From assembly GCA_910583675.1 (NCBI GenBank), contig CAJTYH010000013.1:1-64000 (forward strand): DNA of 64,000 nucleotides, written 5' to 3'. The position numbers were made by a program, and so were the translations under genes. Under the pieces are notes generated by a model, which had not been told where the DNA came from, ran no database searches, and was given only the letters and a program-made list of their open reading frames with translations. The number at the start of each line of letters is the position of its first letter. Within the stretch, counting starts at the first letter, position 1. Below, piece after piece: positions 42,534 through 50,566 of the stretch. This DNA comes from an uncultured Muribaculaceae bacterium (GTDB taxonomy: Bacteria; Bacteroidota; Bacteroidia; Bacteroidales; Muribaculaceae).

Positions 42534-45434
42534 TCAGGAGAGGGTGCGGAGTATGTCCTGTAACCCCATCATGTCCACGAGTACCTGACGCGGTTTGCCC
42601 CCTGTGGCAGGCCCTACGATACCGGCTGCCTCAAGCTGATCCATTATTTTTCCGGCACGTGCGAATCCGACCTGGAAACGCCTTTGGACGGAACTCGTAG
42701 AGCCGAATCCGCTCTGTACGATCGCTTCGGCCACTTCGTTGAAAAGCACGTCGCGGTCTGACAGGTTTCCGCTCCCTACCATTGATCCTCCTTCCGGTTC
42801 CATGACAGGTTCAGGCAAGAGATATGCGGTAGGATATGCCGCCTGACGCTCTATGTGCTCGCAGATGGCTTGCACTTCCGGGGTGTCTATGAAGGCGCAC
42901 TGAACGCGGGTTAGCGCCCCGTTGTGGGAGAACAACATGTCGCCGCGTCCGATCAGCTGGTTTGCTCCCGGACGGTCGAGGATAGTCTTCGAGTCAACCA
43001 TCTGTGTCACGCGGAAGGCTATGCGACCCGGGAAGTTGTTCTTTATCAATCCCGTGATCACATCGGTTGACGGGCGTTGTGTCGCCACGATCATGTGGAT
43101 GCCCACGGCGCGGGCTTTTTGCGCGATACGTGCCACAGGTTTCTCAACTTCCTTTCCGGCTACCATGATAAGGTCTGCGAACTCGTCGACTATGACCACT
43201 ATATAAGGGAGGAATCGGTGCCCGTTGTTGGGATTGAGGCGTTTCTGTATGAATTTCTCGTTGTATTCGGCGATGGAACGCACATTGGCATCACGCAGCA
43301 ACGTGAGGCGGTTGTCCATCTCCACGCACAGCGAGTTGAGTGTGGCAAGCACCTTGTCCATCTGCGTTACCACAGCCTCCTCTTCGTCAGGCAGCTTTGC
43401 GAGGAAATGCTTTTCAAGCACGCTGTATAGGCTGAATTCCACCATCTTGGGGTCTATCAGCACGAACTTCAGTTCCGCAGGGTGGCACTTGTATAGCAGG
43501 GATGCTATTATGGCGTTGAGACCCACCGACTTACCCATTCCGGTAGCACCGGCCACAAGCAGGTGTGGCATCTTGCAGAGGTCTGCCACGAATACCTCGT
43601 TGGATATTGTGGCTCCCATGGCCATCGGCAGCGTCTCCTTCCCTTCAAGGAAGCGTTTGGAAGAGAGTATGGAACGTATGGAGACTGTCTGCGGATCCTT
43701 GTTGGGCACCTCTATGCCGATGGTGCCTTTGCCGGGCATCGGGGCGATGATGCGTATGCCTAGCGCTGCCAGTGAAAGGGCTATGTCATCTTCAAGGCGT
43801 TTGATCTTGGCGATGCGTACCCCCTCTGCCGGAATGATCTCGTAGAGGGTGACGGTAGGCCCTACGGTAGCTTTGATCTTGCTGATCTCTATACCATAGT
43901 CGTTGAGAGTCTTGCGTATGCGAGCCTGGTTTTCCTCCTGCTCGTCTATGTCCACGTTGTTCTCTTTCTGAGGTATGTCGCGTAGAAGTTCTACCGAGGG
44001 CTTGCAATAGTGAGACAGTTCAGCAGTGGGATCATAGAGTTCTGTTTTACCCTCGTCTCCCTCCTCGATGGTTTCAGCTACGATTACATCTAGTGGGGCA
44101 GGAGTGGGAGGAACGGGGGAAACCGCCACTGGAGTGGCGGTCGCTTCTGCTGCTGCAACTGCGGGGGTGGGGATTGAAGGCTCTTCCGAATGACTGGCAA
44201 TTAGCTCTTCGTTTTTTTCTTCCTGAGCGTTTTCTCCCGGTATATGCCCTGATGATGGCATCTCCGGCTCCGGTGTAATGGGGGGCATATAGCGAGCATG
44301 GTCGGTGATCGCATACGGATCCTCGTTGCCGTAATCCTCCGTCTCCTCGAATCCTACAGGTACGGGTGTATGATCGGAAACGTCGTCCTGTGGATTCCGT
44401 GGGTCGTCATCCTCTTCACTGTCTGTCTGTTCGCGACGATCTGCAAGTTCCATCGCCTCCCGCACGCGCTCACGATCCTCTTCGCGTTCAAGACGAAGCT
44501 GTTCGGCCTTTTCCCGGCGTGCGCGTCGCATCGCACGGTATCGGCTCAGAAGCACATATATGTCGTTTATGTAGACGTAAAATACCGATACTATTGCAAA
44601 AGCGCTCACGAGGGCAGCCCCTATCCAGTCGCAGTGAGCAACAAGCCATAAGTTTACATATTGGCCATGGTATCCCCCCAGGTTATAGTCGGTTCCAACC
44701 CATAATGAGAATAGACCGAGTACAAGTGATGTGCATATGGCCACCAGAAGGGTCTTGAAAGTCAGTGACCAGAAAGACATCTTCCTCAGACCCATGAATG
44801 CAAGGCCGAGCAGCACCATGTATGCTATCAGGGCGATTGAGCCGAGTCCGAGTCCTTCCACGATTATGGATTGTGCCAGACGGGCACCGACTGGGCCGGC
44901 GGCATTTTCTACTTCTATTCCCTGTGAGGTAATTTCGGTGACCGTGCGCGAGGTAACAACGCTCTGATCTTCGGCTCCAGAACGGAAAAAGGAGATCGCA
45001 GCCACTGAAATGTAAACAGCGGCAAATACAAGGGCTACTCCCAGAACTGCGTGAAACCGTTTGTCGCACAGGAATCGGATTATCCCATAGTCGCGCAACG
45101 GCTTTCGCGGTGCGCGCGGCTTTTTCTGTCTGGCCTCCTTGGCCGGAATCTTTGCGGAATGATTGCTTCGGTTTTCCACAGGTCTCCCGGCGTTGTCGTT
45201 GATGCGTTTTTCGGCTACTGGATCCGTCGTTTTACGTCTGCGTCGTGGCTGCGGGGCGCGTTCCAACGGCTCATATTCTCTGTCGCGACGGGCATAGTCT
45301 GTTTCATTGCGTTCAGGATTGAACCGTTCGTTGTAGGGGAGCTGCCTGTCGGGATGCTCCCTTCTGCGAGGACGGTCGTATATGAGGTCGGGGTCGTAGT
45401 CGACACCGTTGGCATTGTAGTTGAATTCGCTCAT
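42534..45434 (-). CDS. ftsK: DNA translocase FtsK
   Basis: Division-associated DNA pump of 966 residues. The N-terminus is highly charged, with Arg-rich stretches; about four membrane helices follow (about 125-300), then a Pro/Glu-rich linker. The motor domain has Walker A GATGMGKS at 629-636 and Walker B IVDEFADLIM. The C-terminal gamma winged helix (about 890-955, SSVQRRFQVGFARAGKIMDQLE) reads polar DNA motifs. It moves chromosome ends through the septum and triggers dimer resolution. The ATG at 45434 was chosen because upstream in-frame codons fall over the promoter. First gene of a likely operon with lolA and trxB. Confidence 0.95.
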   Translation of the reverse strand: MSEFNYNANGVDYDPDLIYDRPRRREHPDRQLPYNERFNPERNETDYARRDREYEPLERAPQPRRRRKTTDPVAEKRINDNAGRPVENRSNHSAKIPAKEARQKKPRAPRKPLRDYGIIRFLCDKRFHAVLGVALVFAAVYISVAAISFFRSGAEDQSVVTSRTVTEITSQGIEVENAAGPVGARLAQSIIVEGLGLGSIALIAYMVLLGLAFMGLRKMSFWSLTFKTLLVAICTSLVLGLFSLWVGTDYNLGGYHGQYVNLWLVAHCDWIGAALVSAFAIVSVFYVYINDIYVLLSRYRAMRRARREKAEQLRLEREEDRERVREAMELADRREQTDSEEDDDPRNPQDDVSDHTPVPVGFEETEDYGNEDPYAITDHARYMPPITPEPEMPSSGHIPGENAQEEKNEELIASHSEEPSIPTPAVAAAEATATPVAVSPVPPTPAPLDVIVAETIEEGDEGKTELYDPTAELSHYCKPSVELLRDIPQKENNVDIDEQEENQARIRKTLNDYGIEISKIKATVGPTVTLYEIIPAEGVRIAKIKRLEDDIALSLAALGIRIIAPMPGKGTIGIEVPNKDPQTVSIRSILSSKRFLEGKETLPMAMGATISNEVFVADLCKMPHLLVAGATGMGKSVGLNAIIASLLYKCHPAELKFVLIDPKMVEFSLYSVLEKHFLAKLPDEEEAVVTQMDKVLATLNSLCVEMDNRLTLLRDANVRSIAEYNEKFIQKRLNPNNGHRFLPYIVVIVDEFADLIMVAGKEVEKPVARIAQKARAVGIHMIVATQRPSTDVITGLIKNNFPGRIAFRVTQMVDSKTILDRPGANQLIGRGDMLFSHNGALTRVQCAFIDTPEVQAICEHIERQAAYPTAYLLPEPVMEPEGGSMVGSGNLSDRDVLFNEVAEAIVQSGFGSTSSVQRRFQVGFARAGKIMDQLEAAGIVGPATGGKPRQVLVDMMGLQDILRTLS

Positions 45435-45505
45435 TGTTGTGATCTGGCGTGGAGATGATGAATTGTACCGGCGTTTGAAAACCGTAATGTGTATCCTTTG
45501 TTTGG

Positions 45506-45513
45506 CAAAGATA
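45506..45513 (-). promoter_or_regulatory. Candidate -7 element for ftsK operon
   Basis: Reads TATCTTTG on the reverse strand, a full -7 match, 72 bases before the ftsK start. No -33 TTTG is evident. Confidence 0.5.
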
Positions 45514-45586
45514 CGAATTTCCCACGGTATGGATGCTCTCATATACCGCTTTTTTGCACCTTGTGATACAAAGCCCCATGTGTAAT

Positions 45587-45618
45587 TTTGGAAAACGCCG
45601 GAAAAAACACTAAATTTG
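45587..45618 (+). promoter_or_regulatory. Promoter for efp
   Basis: TTTG (45587-45590), a 20-base spacer and TAAATTTG (45611-45618) match the consensus exactly. The leader to efp is about 90 bases. Confidence 0.78.
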
Positions 45619-45716
45619 CACGTTAAAAATTCAAACTCGCTCGCCGGATGCATTATAGGTGGGCGTAAACATCACATTCAGAATATTTTATATACAAGAC
45701 AAGATAAAAAGAAACT

Positions 45717-46280
45717 ATGGCAACGACCGCAGACTTTAAGAACGGCATGTGCCTCGACATCGACGGCAACTATTTCTTTATCGTTGAATTCCTGCATGTA
45801 AAGCCTGGCAAAGGCCCCGCTTTCGTGCGTACCAAACTTCGCAATGTGAAGACCGGACGTATTCTTGACAAAACCTGGAACTCGGGCGTCAAGGTAAACG
45901 AGGTTCGCATCGAGCGTCGTCCTTACCAGTATTCATACAAGGACGAGATGGGCTACCACTTCCTCCATACCGAGACATGGGAGGAGATTGTGCTTCCCGC
46001 TGAAAGCATCGAGGGGGTTGCTTTCCTAAAGGACGGCGATATAGTAGAAGCTATGGTGCATGCCGCTTCCGAGACGGTTCTTACCTGCGAGCTTCCCGCC
46101 AACGTTGTGCTTGAGATCCAGTATACCGAGCCGGGCATCAAGGGTGATACCGCAACCAATACGCTCAAGCCCGCAACAGTGGAGACCGGTGCCGAGATAC
46201 GTGTACCCCTCTTCTGCAACATCGGCGACAAAGTGCGCGTAGATACCCGTACGGGCAACTATCTGGAGCGTGTGAAATAA
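45717..46280 (+). CDS. efp: Translation elongation factor P
   Basis: Factor of 187 residues that binds stalled ribosomes and speeds peptide bonds at polyproline stretches. Three beta-barrel domains: the N-terminal KOW-like domain (1-65) with the tip loop KPGKGPA, where K32 is the modified-lysine position, then two OB folds (about 66-187), ending GDKVRVDTRTGNYLERVK. No YjeA/EpmA or YmfI-type modification gene is nearby. The single gene has a consensus promoter and a textbook terminator 39 bases after its stop. Confidence 0.97.
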   Translation: MATTADFKNGMCLDIDGNYFFIVEFLHVKPGKGPAFVRTKLRNVKTGRILDKTWNSGVKVNEVRIERRPYQYSYKDEMGYHFLHTETWEEIVLPAESIEGVAFLKDGDIVEAMVHAASETVLTCELPANVVLEIQYTEPGIKGDTATNTLKPATVETGAEIRVPLFCNIGDKVRVDTRTGNYLERVK

Positions 46281-46312
46281 TCAGCGTCAGGAAATTCACT
46301 TTATCAAATAAT

Positions 46313-46346
46313 AAAAAAGGAGGTTGCGGACGTAACCTCCTTTTTT
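46313..46346 (+). terminator. Intrinsic terminator after efp
   Basis: Six A and GGAGGTT (46319-46325) pair with AACCTCC (46334-46340) and six T, around an eight-base loop. Symmetric A and T tracts make it potentially bidirectional. Confidence 0.92.
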
Positions 46347-46570
46347 AGTTCGCGTTTGTTGCACCTGAAAGAAACCAAGACCTTGACCTCTTGACATGTA
46401 CGGGTTGTAGCCGCGCGAACGTTATCTGAAAATCCTCCGTGAATACCCCGGCTTCAGCGGATGCCTTTGTGCGACATCGCGTCCTACATAGGCGTAACGC
46501 CCATCCATCTGAGCCGCATACGCAGGAATCTGCATCTTTGTTGAGAGTTTGGGTGATGACTGCATACCTT
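46347..46570. other. Intergenic stretch without recognised gene
   Basis: About 220 bases of balanced composition between the efp terminator and terminator copy D. Short open frames exist on both strands but show no domain, signal peptide or promoter. It could be decayed coding sequence. Confidence 0.4.
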
Positions 46571-46617
46571 ATCCATTTGGATGAAAAACAGCGATGTGCC
46601 AATTTTGACACATCGCC
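46571..46617 (-). terminator. Conserved repeat-type terminator, copy D
   Basis: GCGATGTG (46591-46598) and CACATCGC (46609-46616) pair exactly. Leftward TGTTTTTCATCC follows. It begins four bases after the stop of the secreted-protein gene at 46622. Fourth member of the family at 12334, 26996 and 40689. Confidence 0.8.
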
Positions 46618-46621
46618 ATCC

Positions 46622-47344
46622 TCATTGTGAGAGAAATTCGTCTATGAAGTTGAGGAGTATGGCAGGTTCCTCTTTTATCAGTTTTTCGCTTTCCTTTGAT
46701 GTTTTTTTATCCGGGCAGAATTTTTGCATTAGAGCATCTGCCAGTGGTGTTTTCCCGTTTCTCTTTAATGATTTGGATACTTCCTTGAAGTATACCTTTG
46801 ATTTGCGTTGTCCGGGCTGTAGGGCCTTATCATAGAAATTGTATATTTCCGAAGGATTGTCGTGGAAGCAGATATACCATGCATTCATAAGCTGGATTTG
46901 TGGCTTGGTGCCGCCGGTATCCCAGTAAAGCAGCGTGTATATGTCGGCATGACGACCATGCTTGTGTCTCAGGAGCATCTTGTGGAGGCCATATCTGCCT
47001 TCTCCATTGTATGCCATGTAGAAGTCGCCGGGGTTGAAGGATTCATGCGTGCTTGAGATGATCAGGATTGAATCTGTGTCTTTGGCTTCGTGCTTTATGG
47101 ATTTGTCGCTTCCGTCGGGGTTTACCGTATGGAAATTGTGCCCCTGGTCAAGGAAGGTCTGGCGTCGGGTATGCCAGTGCTTCACGAGTTGCCCTTCGTA
47201 GACGCTTCCATCCTTGAACCATACTTTGGCGGTGATTTCCTTGCCATTGTCTTTTTCCTCATCCTTCTTTTTGTCCTTGGCTACGGCACAGAAAGCCATG
47301 GATAATGCAATTGCACTTGCAAGAATTGTAAACAGACGTTTCAT
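46622..47344 (-). CDS. Secreted protein of unknown function
   Basis: Unrecognised exported protein of 240 residues. From ATG 47344 a signal peptide runs to about residue 22 (AFCAVA), then a Lys/Asp/Glu-rich linker. The early region with KVWFKDGSVYEGQLVKHW resembles a short beta-strand unit seen in small outer-membrane-linked proteins. A longer open frame upstream lacks a convincing start. The middle has several His (LLRHKHGRHADIY), and the C-terminus is helical and lysine-rich. A consensus promoter lies 25 bases before the start, and terminator copy D follows the stop. No neighbour suggests a role. Confidence 0.75.
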   Translation of the reverse strand: MKRLFTILASAIALSMAFCAVAKDKKKDEEKDNGKEITAKVWFKDGSVYEGQLVKHWHTRRQTFLDQGHNFHTVNPDGSDKSIKHEAKDTDSILIISSTHESFNPGDFYMAYNGEGRYGLHKMLLRHKHGRHADIYTLLYWDTGGTKPQIQLMNAWYICFHDNPSEIYNFYDKALQPGQRKSKVYFKEVSKSLKRNGKTPLADALMQKFCPDKKTSKESEKLIKEEPAILLNFIDEFLSQ

Positions 47345-47368
47345 AATGATTGATTTTGGTGATTGTCG

Positions 47369-47399
47369 CAAAGTTAGATACAAATATCCTGACGACAAA
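47369..47399 (-). promoter_or_regulatory. Promoter for secreted-protein gene
   Basis: Reverse strand: TTTG (47396-47399), a 19-base spacer, TAACTTTG (47369-47376). Exact consensus match. Transcription would start near 47362. Confidence 0.75.
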
Positions 47400-47445
47400 T
47401 AAACAAATGTTAATAAAAATAAACGTGTGGTAAAAAGCAAAAAAG

Positions 47446-47483
47446 AAGCTCCCCCGCAGCTTCAATGCCAAGCGGAGGAGCTT
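47446..47483 (-). terminator. Intrinsic terminator after aquaporin gene
   Basis: AAGCTCCCCCGC (47446-47457) pairs with GCGGAGGAGCTT (47472-47483), one mismatch. Leftward it is followed by CTTTTTTGCTTTTT. It begins about 20 bases after the aquaporin stop. Confidence 0.85.
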
Positions 47484-47501
47484 ATGTAGGGTATGTCGTC
47501 G

Positions 47502-48200
47502 TTATGCTTCTACGGCATTGCGGTTGCGGTAACCGGAAATGGCGATCCAGCAAAGGGCGGCGATTGCGGCTCCTACAAGGGGGCCTACGACCATGATCCA
47601 GAAATCAGGCCATGCCTCGGGGCACCAGAGAGCGGGGCCGAACGAACGGGCCGGGTTTACCGAGCAGTTGTCAACGGGTATGCCTACTATGTTTACCAGG
47701 CCGAGAGCAAGTCCGATTGCCAATCCCGCGAAATTTCCGAATCCTTTGCGGGAGTCTGTAGCGCCGAGGATCACAAGTACGAAGAAGAATGTGAACAGGC
47801 ACTCCATGACCAAGGCCATGCCGCTGTTCGCACCGGGCTGAAGCACGTTTGTCGCAAGATTGCAGTCGCCGGTTATACCGCCGAACTCGAATCCCGGAGC
47901 CATGGCTACGAACCAGTAAAGGAAGCCGGCACCGATTGCTGCCCCGAGAAGCTGGGCAACGACGTATCCGCAGAATTTTCCGAATTTCATCCTGCCCGTG
48001 AGGAGCATGGCAAAGGAGACTGCCGGATTCACATGGCAGCCGGATATGTTGCCGATACAATAGACAAGGCACAGCAGTACCAGACCGAAACAAAGACCTA
48101 TGCCGAGAACCCCGATTTTGGGGCCGGCAAGCACTGCGCTTCCGCAGGCAAGAAGCACCAGGAACATTGTTCCGATACACTCAGCGATATATTTTTTCAT
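47502..48200 (-). CDS. aqpZ: Aquaporin (MIP family), AqpZ-like
   Basis: Six-helix water or small-solute channel of 232 residues with two half-helices bearing NPA boxes: N58-P59-A60 (HVNPAVS) and N182-P183-A184 (SVNPARS). Compared with E. coli AqpZ (selectivity residues F43, H174, T183, R189), the aligned residues here are F38, N170, C179 and R185. The filter histidine is thus replaced by asparagine and the threonine by cysteine. F38 still points to an aquaporin rather than a glycerol facilitator, but selectivity may be altered. It is a single gene divergent from the glycosylase-like gene. The family call is certain; the symbol follows best overall resemblance. Confidence 0.92.
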   Translation of the reverse strand: MKKYIAECIGTMFLVLLACGSAVLAGPKIGVLGIGLCFGLVLLCLVYCIGNISGCHVNPAVSFAMLLTGRMKFGKFCGYVVAQLLGAAIGAGFLYWFVAMAPGFEFGGITGDCNLATNVLQPGANSGMALVMECLFTFFFVLVILGATDSRKGFGNFAGLAIGLALGLVNIVGIPVDNCSVNPARSFGPALWCPEAWPDFWIMVVGPLVGAAIAALCWIAISGYRNRNAVEA

Positions 48201-48240
48201 AAAGCCGATAAATAAATTTGGTAAGTTAAAACGTTACTTA

Positions 48241-48265
48241 AGTGGGAGACGTATTATGTCCCACT
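48241..48265. promoter_or_regulatory. Inverted repeat between aquaporin and glycosylase genes
   Basis: AGTGGGA (48241-48247) and TCCCACT (48259-48265) are exact reverse complements with 11 bases between. The position between two divergent starts suits an operator for a shared regulator, but nothing else supports it. Confidence 0.4.
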
Positions 48266-48298
48266 ATATTTAAGACATATAAACAAACTTTTTGTTTA

Positions 48299-48889
48299 AT
48301 GGGAAACGACAATTCCGAACTTTTTCCTGTAGAAAGCCATCCATGGGAGCCTTTCATTCCCGCCGGTGCACGGATTTTGATAATGGGGACATTTCCGCCC
48401 GGCAACCACCGCTGGAGCATGGACTTCTATTATCCCAACCGTACCAATGACTTCTGGTTTGTGATGGGGCATATTTTCCTGGGCGACCGCTATGCCCTCT
48501 ATGACCGTCAGGCGAAGAAATTCAATCTGGACGCCATAAAAAGCCTGATGACAGAGAAACATATCGCCTTGAACGATACTGCACGGAAGATTCGGCGACT
48601 GAAAGGGAATGCCTCGGACAAATTTCTGGAGATACTGGAGCCGGTGCCGTTGAGTGATCTTCTTGCACGGATGCCGGATTGCAATACCGTGGCCACTACG
48701 GGAGAAAAGGCGGCTGCCGTCATAGCATCCATTACGGACACCGCGATTCCCCGAATGGGAGAGATGGTCACGGGCAATGATGGGTTGGAGATCTGGCGTA
48801 TGCCTTCCACCTCACGCGCCTATCCTTTGGCTCTTGAGAAAAAGGCAGAGTATTATGCCTCCATGTTCCGGCACATAGGGATCGTCTGA
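48299..48889 (+). CDS. Uracil-DNA glycosylase superfamily protein (Mug-like)
   Basis: Single-domain protein of 196 residues with the outline of the uracil-DNA glycosylase superfamily. Motif A reads ILIMGTFPPGNHRWS (about 26-40) and motif B MPSTSRAYP (168-176). This is the branch often labelled DNA glycosylase or hypothetical in Bacteroidetes, closer to Mug/TDG than to Ung. The usual catalytic Asp of Ung is not evident; the Mug group uses Asn or other residues, so activity is uncertain. A GTG at 48242 is in frame, but the ATG at 48299 fits the family start and lies after the inverted repeat. No SD is visible. Confidence 0.75.
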   Translation: MGNDNSELFPVESHPWEPFIPAGARILIMGTFPPGNHRWSMDFYYPNRTNDFWFVMGHIFLGDRYALYDRQAKKFNLDAIKSLMTEKHIALNDTARKIRRLKGNASDKFLEILEPVPLSDLLARMPDCNTVATTGEKAAAVIASITDTAIPRMGEMVTGNDGLEIWRMPSTSRAYPLALEKKAEYYASMFRHIGIV

Positions 48890-48968
48890 CACGCAGGACA
48901 TGTTGTAAAACAGTTCTTGTAGTTCGCTTGTTTCGGGCTGAAGTTGTAGCATTTAAAATTATATTGCC

Positions 48969-48976
48969 TATATTTG
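48969..48976 (+). promoter_or_regulatory. Candidate -7 element for GH109-kinase operon
   Basis: TATATTTG is a full -7 match 27 bases before the GH109 start. TTG at 48944-48946 lies near the -33 position with a 22-base spacer. Confidence 0.55.
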
Positions 48977-49003
48977 TGTCGCAATTAAAAGGAATTCAAT
49001 ATC

Positions 49004-50566
49004 ATGAAAATGCTCAACAAAGTGATCCTGGCTGCCTCCGTTGCTTCTGTGGCTGCCGGTATTCTTATTCATGCTTCCGCTGAGGTCAACCAGTACGGAA
49101 CAGAATGGAATTGGAATAAAGGCACTATCGAAGTTGTCAGCCCCGATCGTCAGCCCGATCAGAAAAGTGCGCTTGGACTCTCTTTGCCGGCTATGGAGGC
49201 GGTGAGGGTCGGTTTTGTCGGTCTCGGTATGAGAGGCCCCGGTGCCGTGGAACGTTTCACATATATCCCCGGCGTTGAGATAAAGGCCTTGTGTGATTAT
49301 GAGCAGGCGCGTGCCGACAGTTGCCAGAAGTATCTCCGCAGGGCGGGTATGCCTGAGGCGGATGTCTATTTCGGCGAGAATGGATACAGGGAACTTTGCA
49401 GACGGCCTGATATTGACCTGGTATATATTGCCGCAGACTGGCTCCATCATGTACCGATCGCGAAATGTGCATTGGAAAACGGCAAGAATGTGGCTATCGA
49501 GGTGCCTTCAGCCATGACCTTGAGCGACTGTTGGGATTTAGTGGATCTTTCCGAGCGGAAGCAGAAGCATTGCATGATTCTTGAAAACTGTTGTTACGAC
49601 TGGTTTGAGATGAATACCCTCAATATGGCACAGCAGGGGGTGTTCGGTGACATAATCCGGGCGCAGGGCGCTTATATCCATGACCTTTCACCGTATTGGA
49701 AGCATTATTGGAAGAATGGTTCCGACGACCGTCTCGGATGGCGGCTTGACTATAACATGCGCCATCGGGGGGATGTGTATCCCACGCATGGTCTTGGCCC
49801 TGTGGCGCAGGCTTTGGATATCCACCGCGGCGACCGCATGAAGACGCTCGTGGCGATGGATACGCGCTCCTTCAACGGCCGTGAGCTTGTGAAGGAGATG
49901 GCCGACACGGCATGCGAAAGTTTCCGCAACGGCGATCACACGACCACCCTCATACGTACTGAAAAGGGTAAGGTGATTGAGATTCAGCACAATGTCATGA
50001 CTCCTCAGCCTTACAACCGTCTATATCAGCTGACAGGCACCCGGGGATTTGCAAACAAATATCCGATTGAGGGCTATGCCATAGGCCGTCAGCAACTTTC
50101 TGATGCCGGGGTCAAGGTGGACATAGAGGATCTTTCTGCCCATTCTTTCCTCCCGGACAAGGAGCGTGAGGCTCTTGAGGAGAAATACCGTCATCCAATT
50201 CTTAAGAAATATGGCGAGACGGCGAAGGAGGTGGGTGGCCATGGCGGCATGGACTTTATCATGGACAGCCGTCTGGTCTATTGTCTTCTGAACGGGCTGC
50301 CGCTTGACATGGATGTATACGATCTGGCCGAGTGGTGTTCCTTGGCCGAATTGGGTTCGCTTTCGATGGACAATGGATGTGCCCCGGTGAGCATGCCTGA
50401 TTTCACACGTGGCGACTGGAACAGGACAAAGGGATACCGCCATGCGTTCGCCACAGAAGAGCAGGAAAAGGAATCATCGGCTAAGGCCGAGGCATTCACT
50501 GCCGCCTTAAAATCTAAGGCCACATTGAAAAAAGGTAAGGGAAACAAATCCGGAAAGAAAAAGTAA
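49004..50566 (+). CDS. GH109 / Gfo-Idh-MocA family, likely alpha-N-acetylgalactosaminidase
   Basis: NAD-dependent glycosidase-type protein of 520 residues. A signal peptide (to about residue 27) suggests a periplasmic or exported enzyme. The Rossmann start VGFVGLGMRGPG (about 68-79) binds NAD. The later THGLGPVAQ with H262, GGHGGMD and the Trp-rich WKHYWKNGSD region match GH109 enzymes. GH109 members remove terminal alpha-GalNAc, for example from blood-group A or mucin O-glycans, by an oxidation-elimination path with bound NAD. The C-terminal tail is Lys-rich and probably disordered. The ATG of the next gene overlaps its stop. Substrate is a family inference strengthened by the kinase partner. 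Confidence 0.82.
   Translation: MKMLNKVILAASVASVAAGILIHASAEVNQYGTEWNWNKGTIEVVSPDRQPDQKSALGLSLPAMEAVRVGFVGLGMRGPGAVERFTYIPGVEIKALCDYEQARADSCQKYLRRAGMPEADVYFGENGYRELCRRPDIDLVYIAADWLHHVPIAKCALENGKNVAIEVPSAMTLSDCWDLVDLSERKQKHCMILENCCYDWFEMNTLNMAQQGVFGDIIRAQGAYIHDLSPYWKHYWKNGSDDRLGWRLDYNMRHRGDVYPTHGLGPVAQALDIHRGDRMKTLVAMDTRSFNGRELVKEMADTACESFRNGDHTTTLIRTEKGKVIEIQHNVMTPQPYNRLYQLTGTRGFANKYPIEGYAIGRQQLSDAGVKVDIEDLSAHSFLPDKEREALEEKYRHPILKKYGETAKEVGGHGGMDFIMDSRLVYCLLNGLPLDMDVYDLAEWCSLAELGSLSMDNGCAPVSMPDFTRGDWNRTKGYRHAFATEEQEKESSAKAEAFTAALKSKATLKKGKGNKSGKKK

Noticed and set aside
46345..46611. 89-codon reverse open frame between efp and the secreted protein
   Set aside because: It overlaps terminator copy D, lacks promoter and signal, and resembles no family known to me.
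47493..48215. 240-codon open frame on the forward strand opposite the aquaporin gene
   Set aside because: It mirrors the aquaporin coding sequence and shows no domain; the aquaporin motifs on the other strand are unambiguous.
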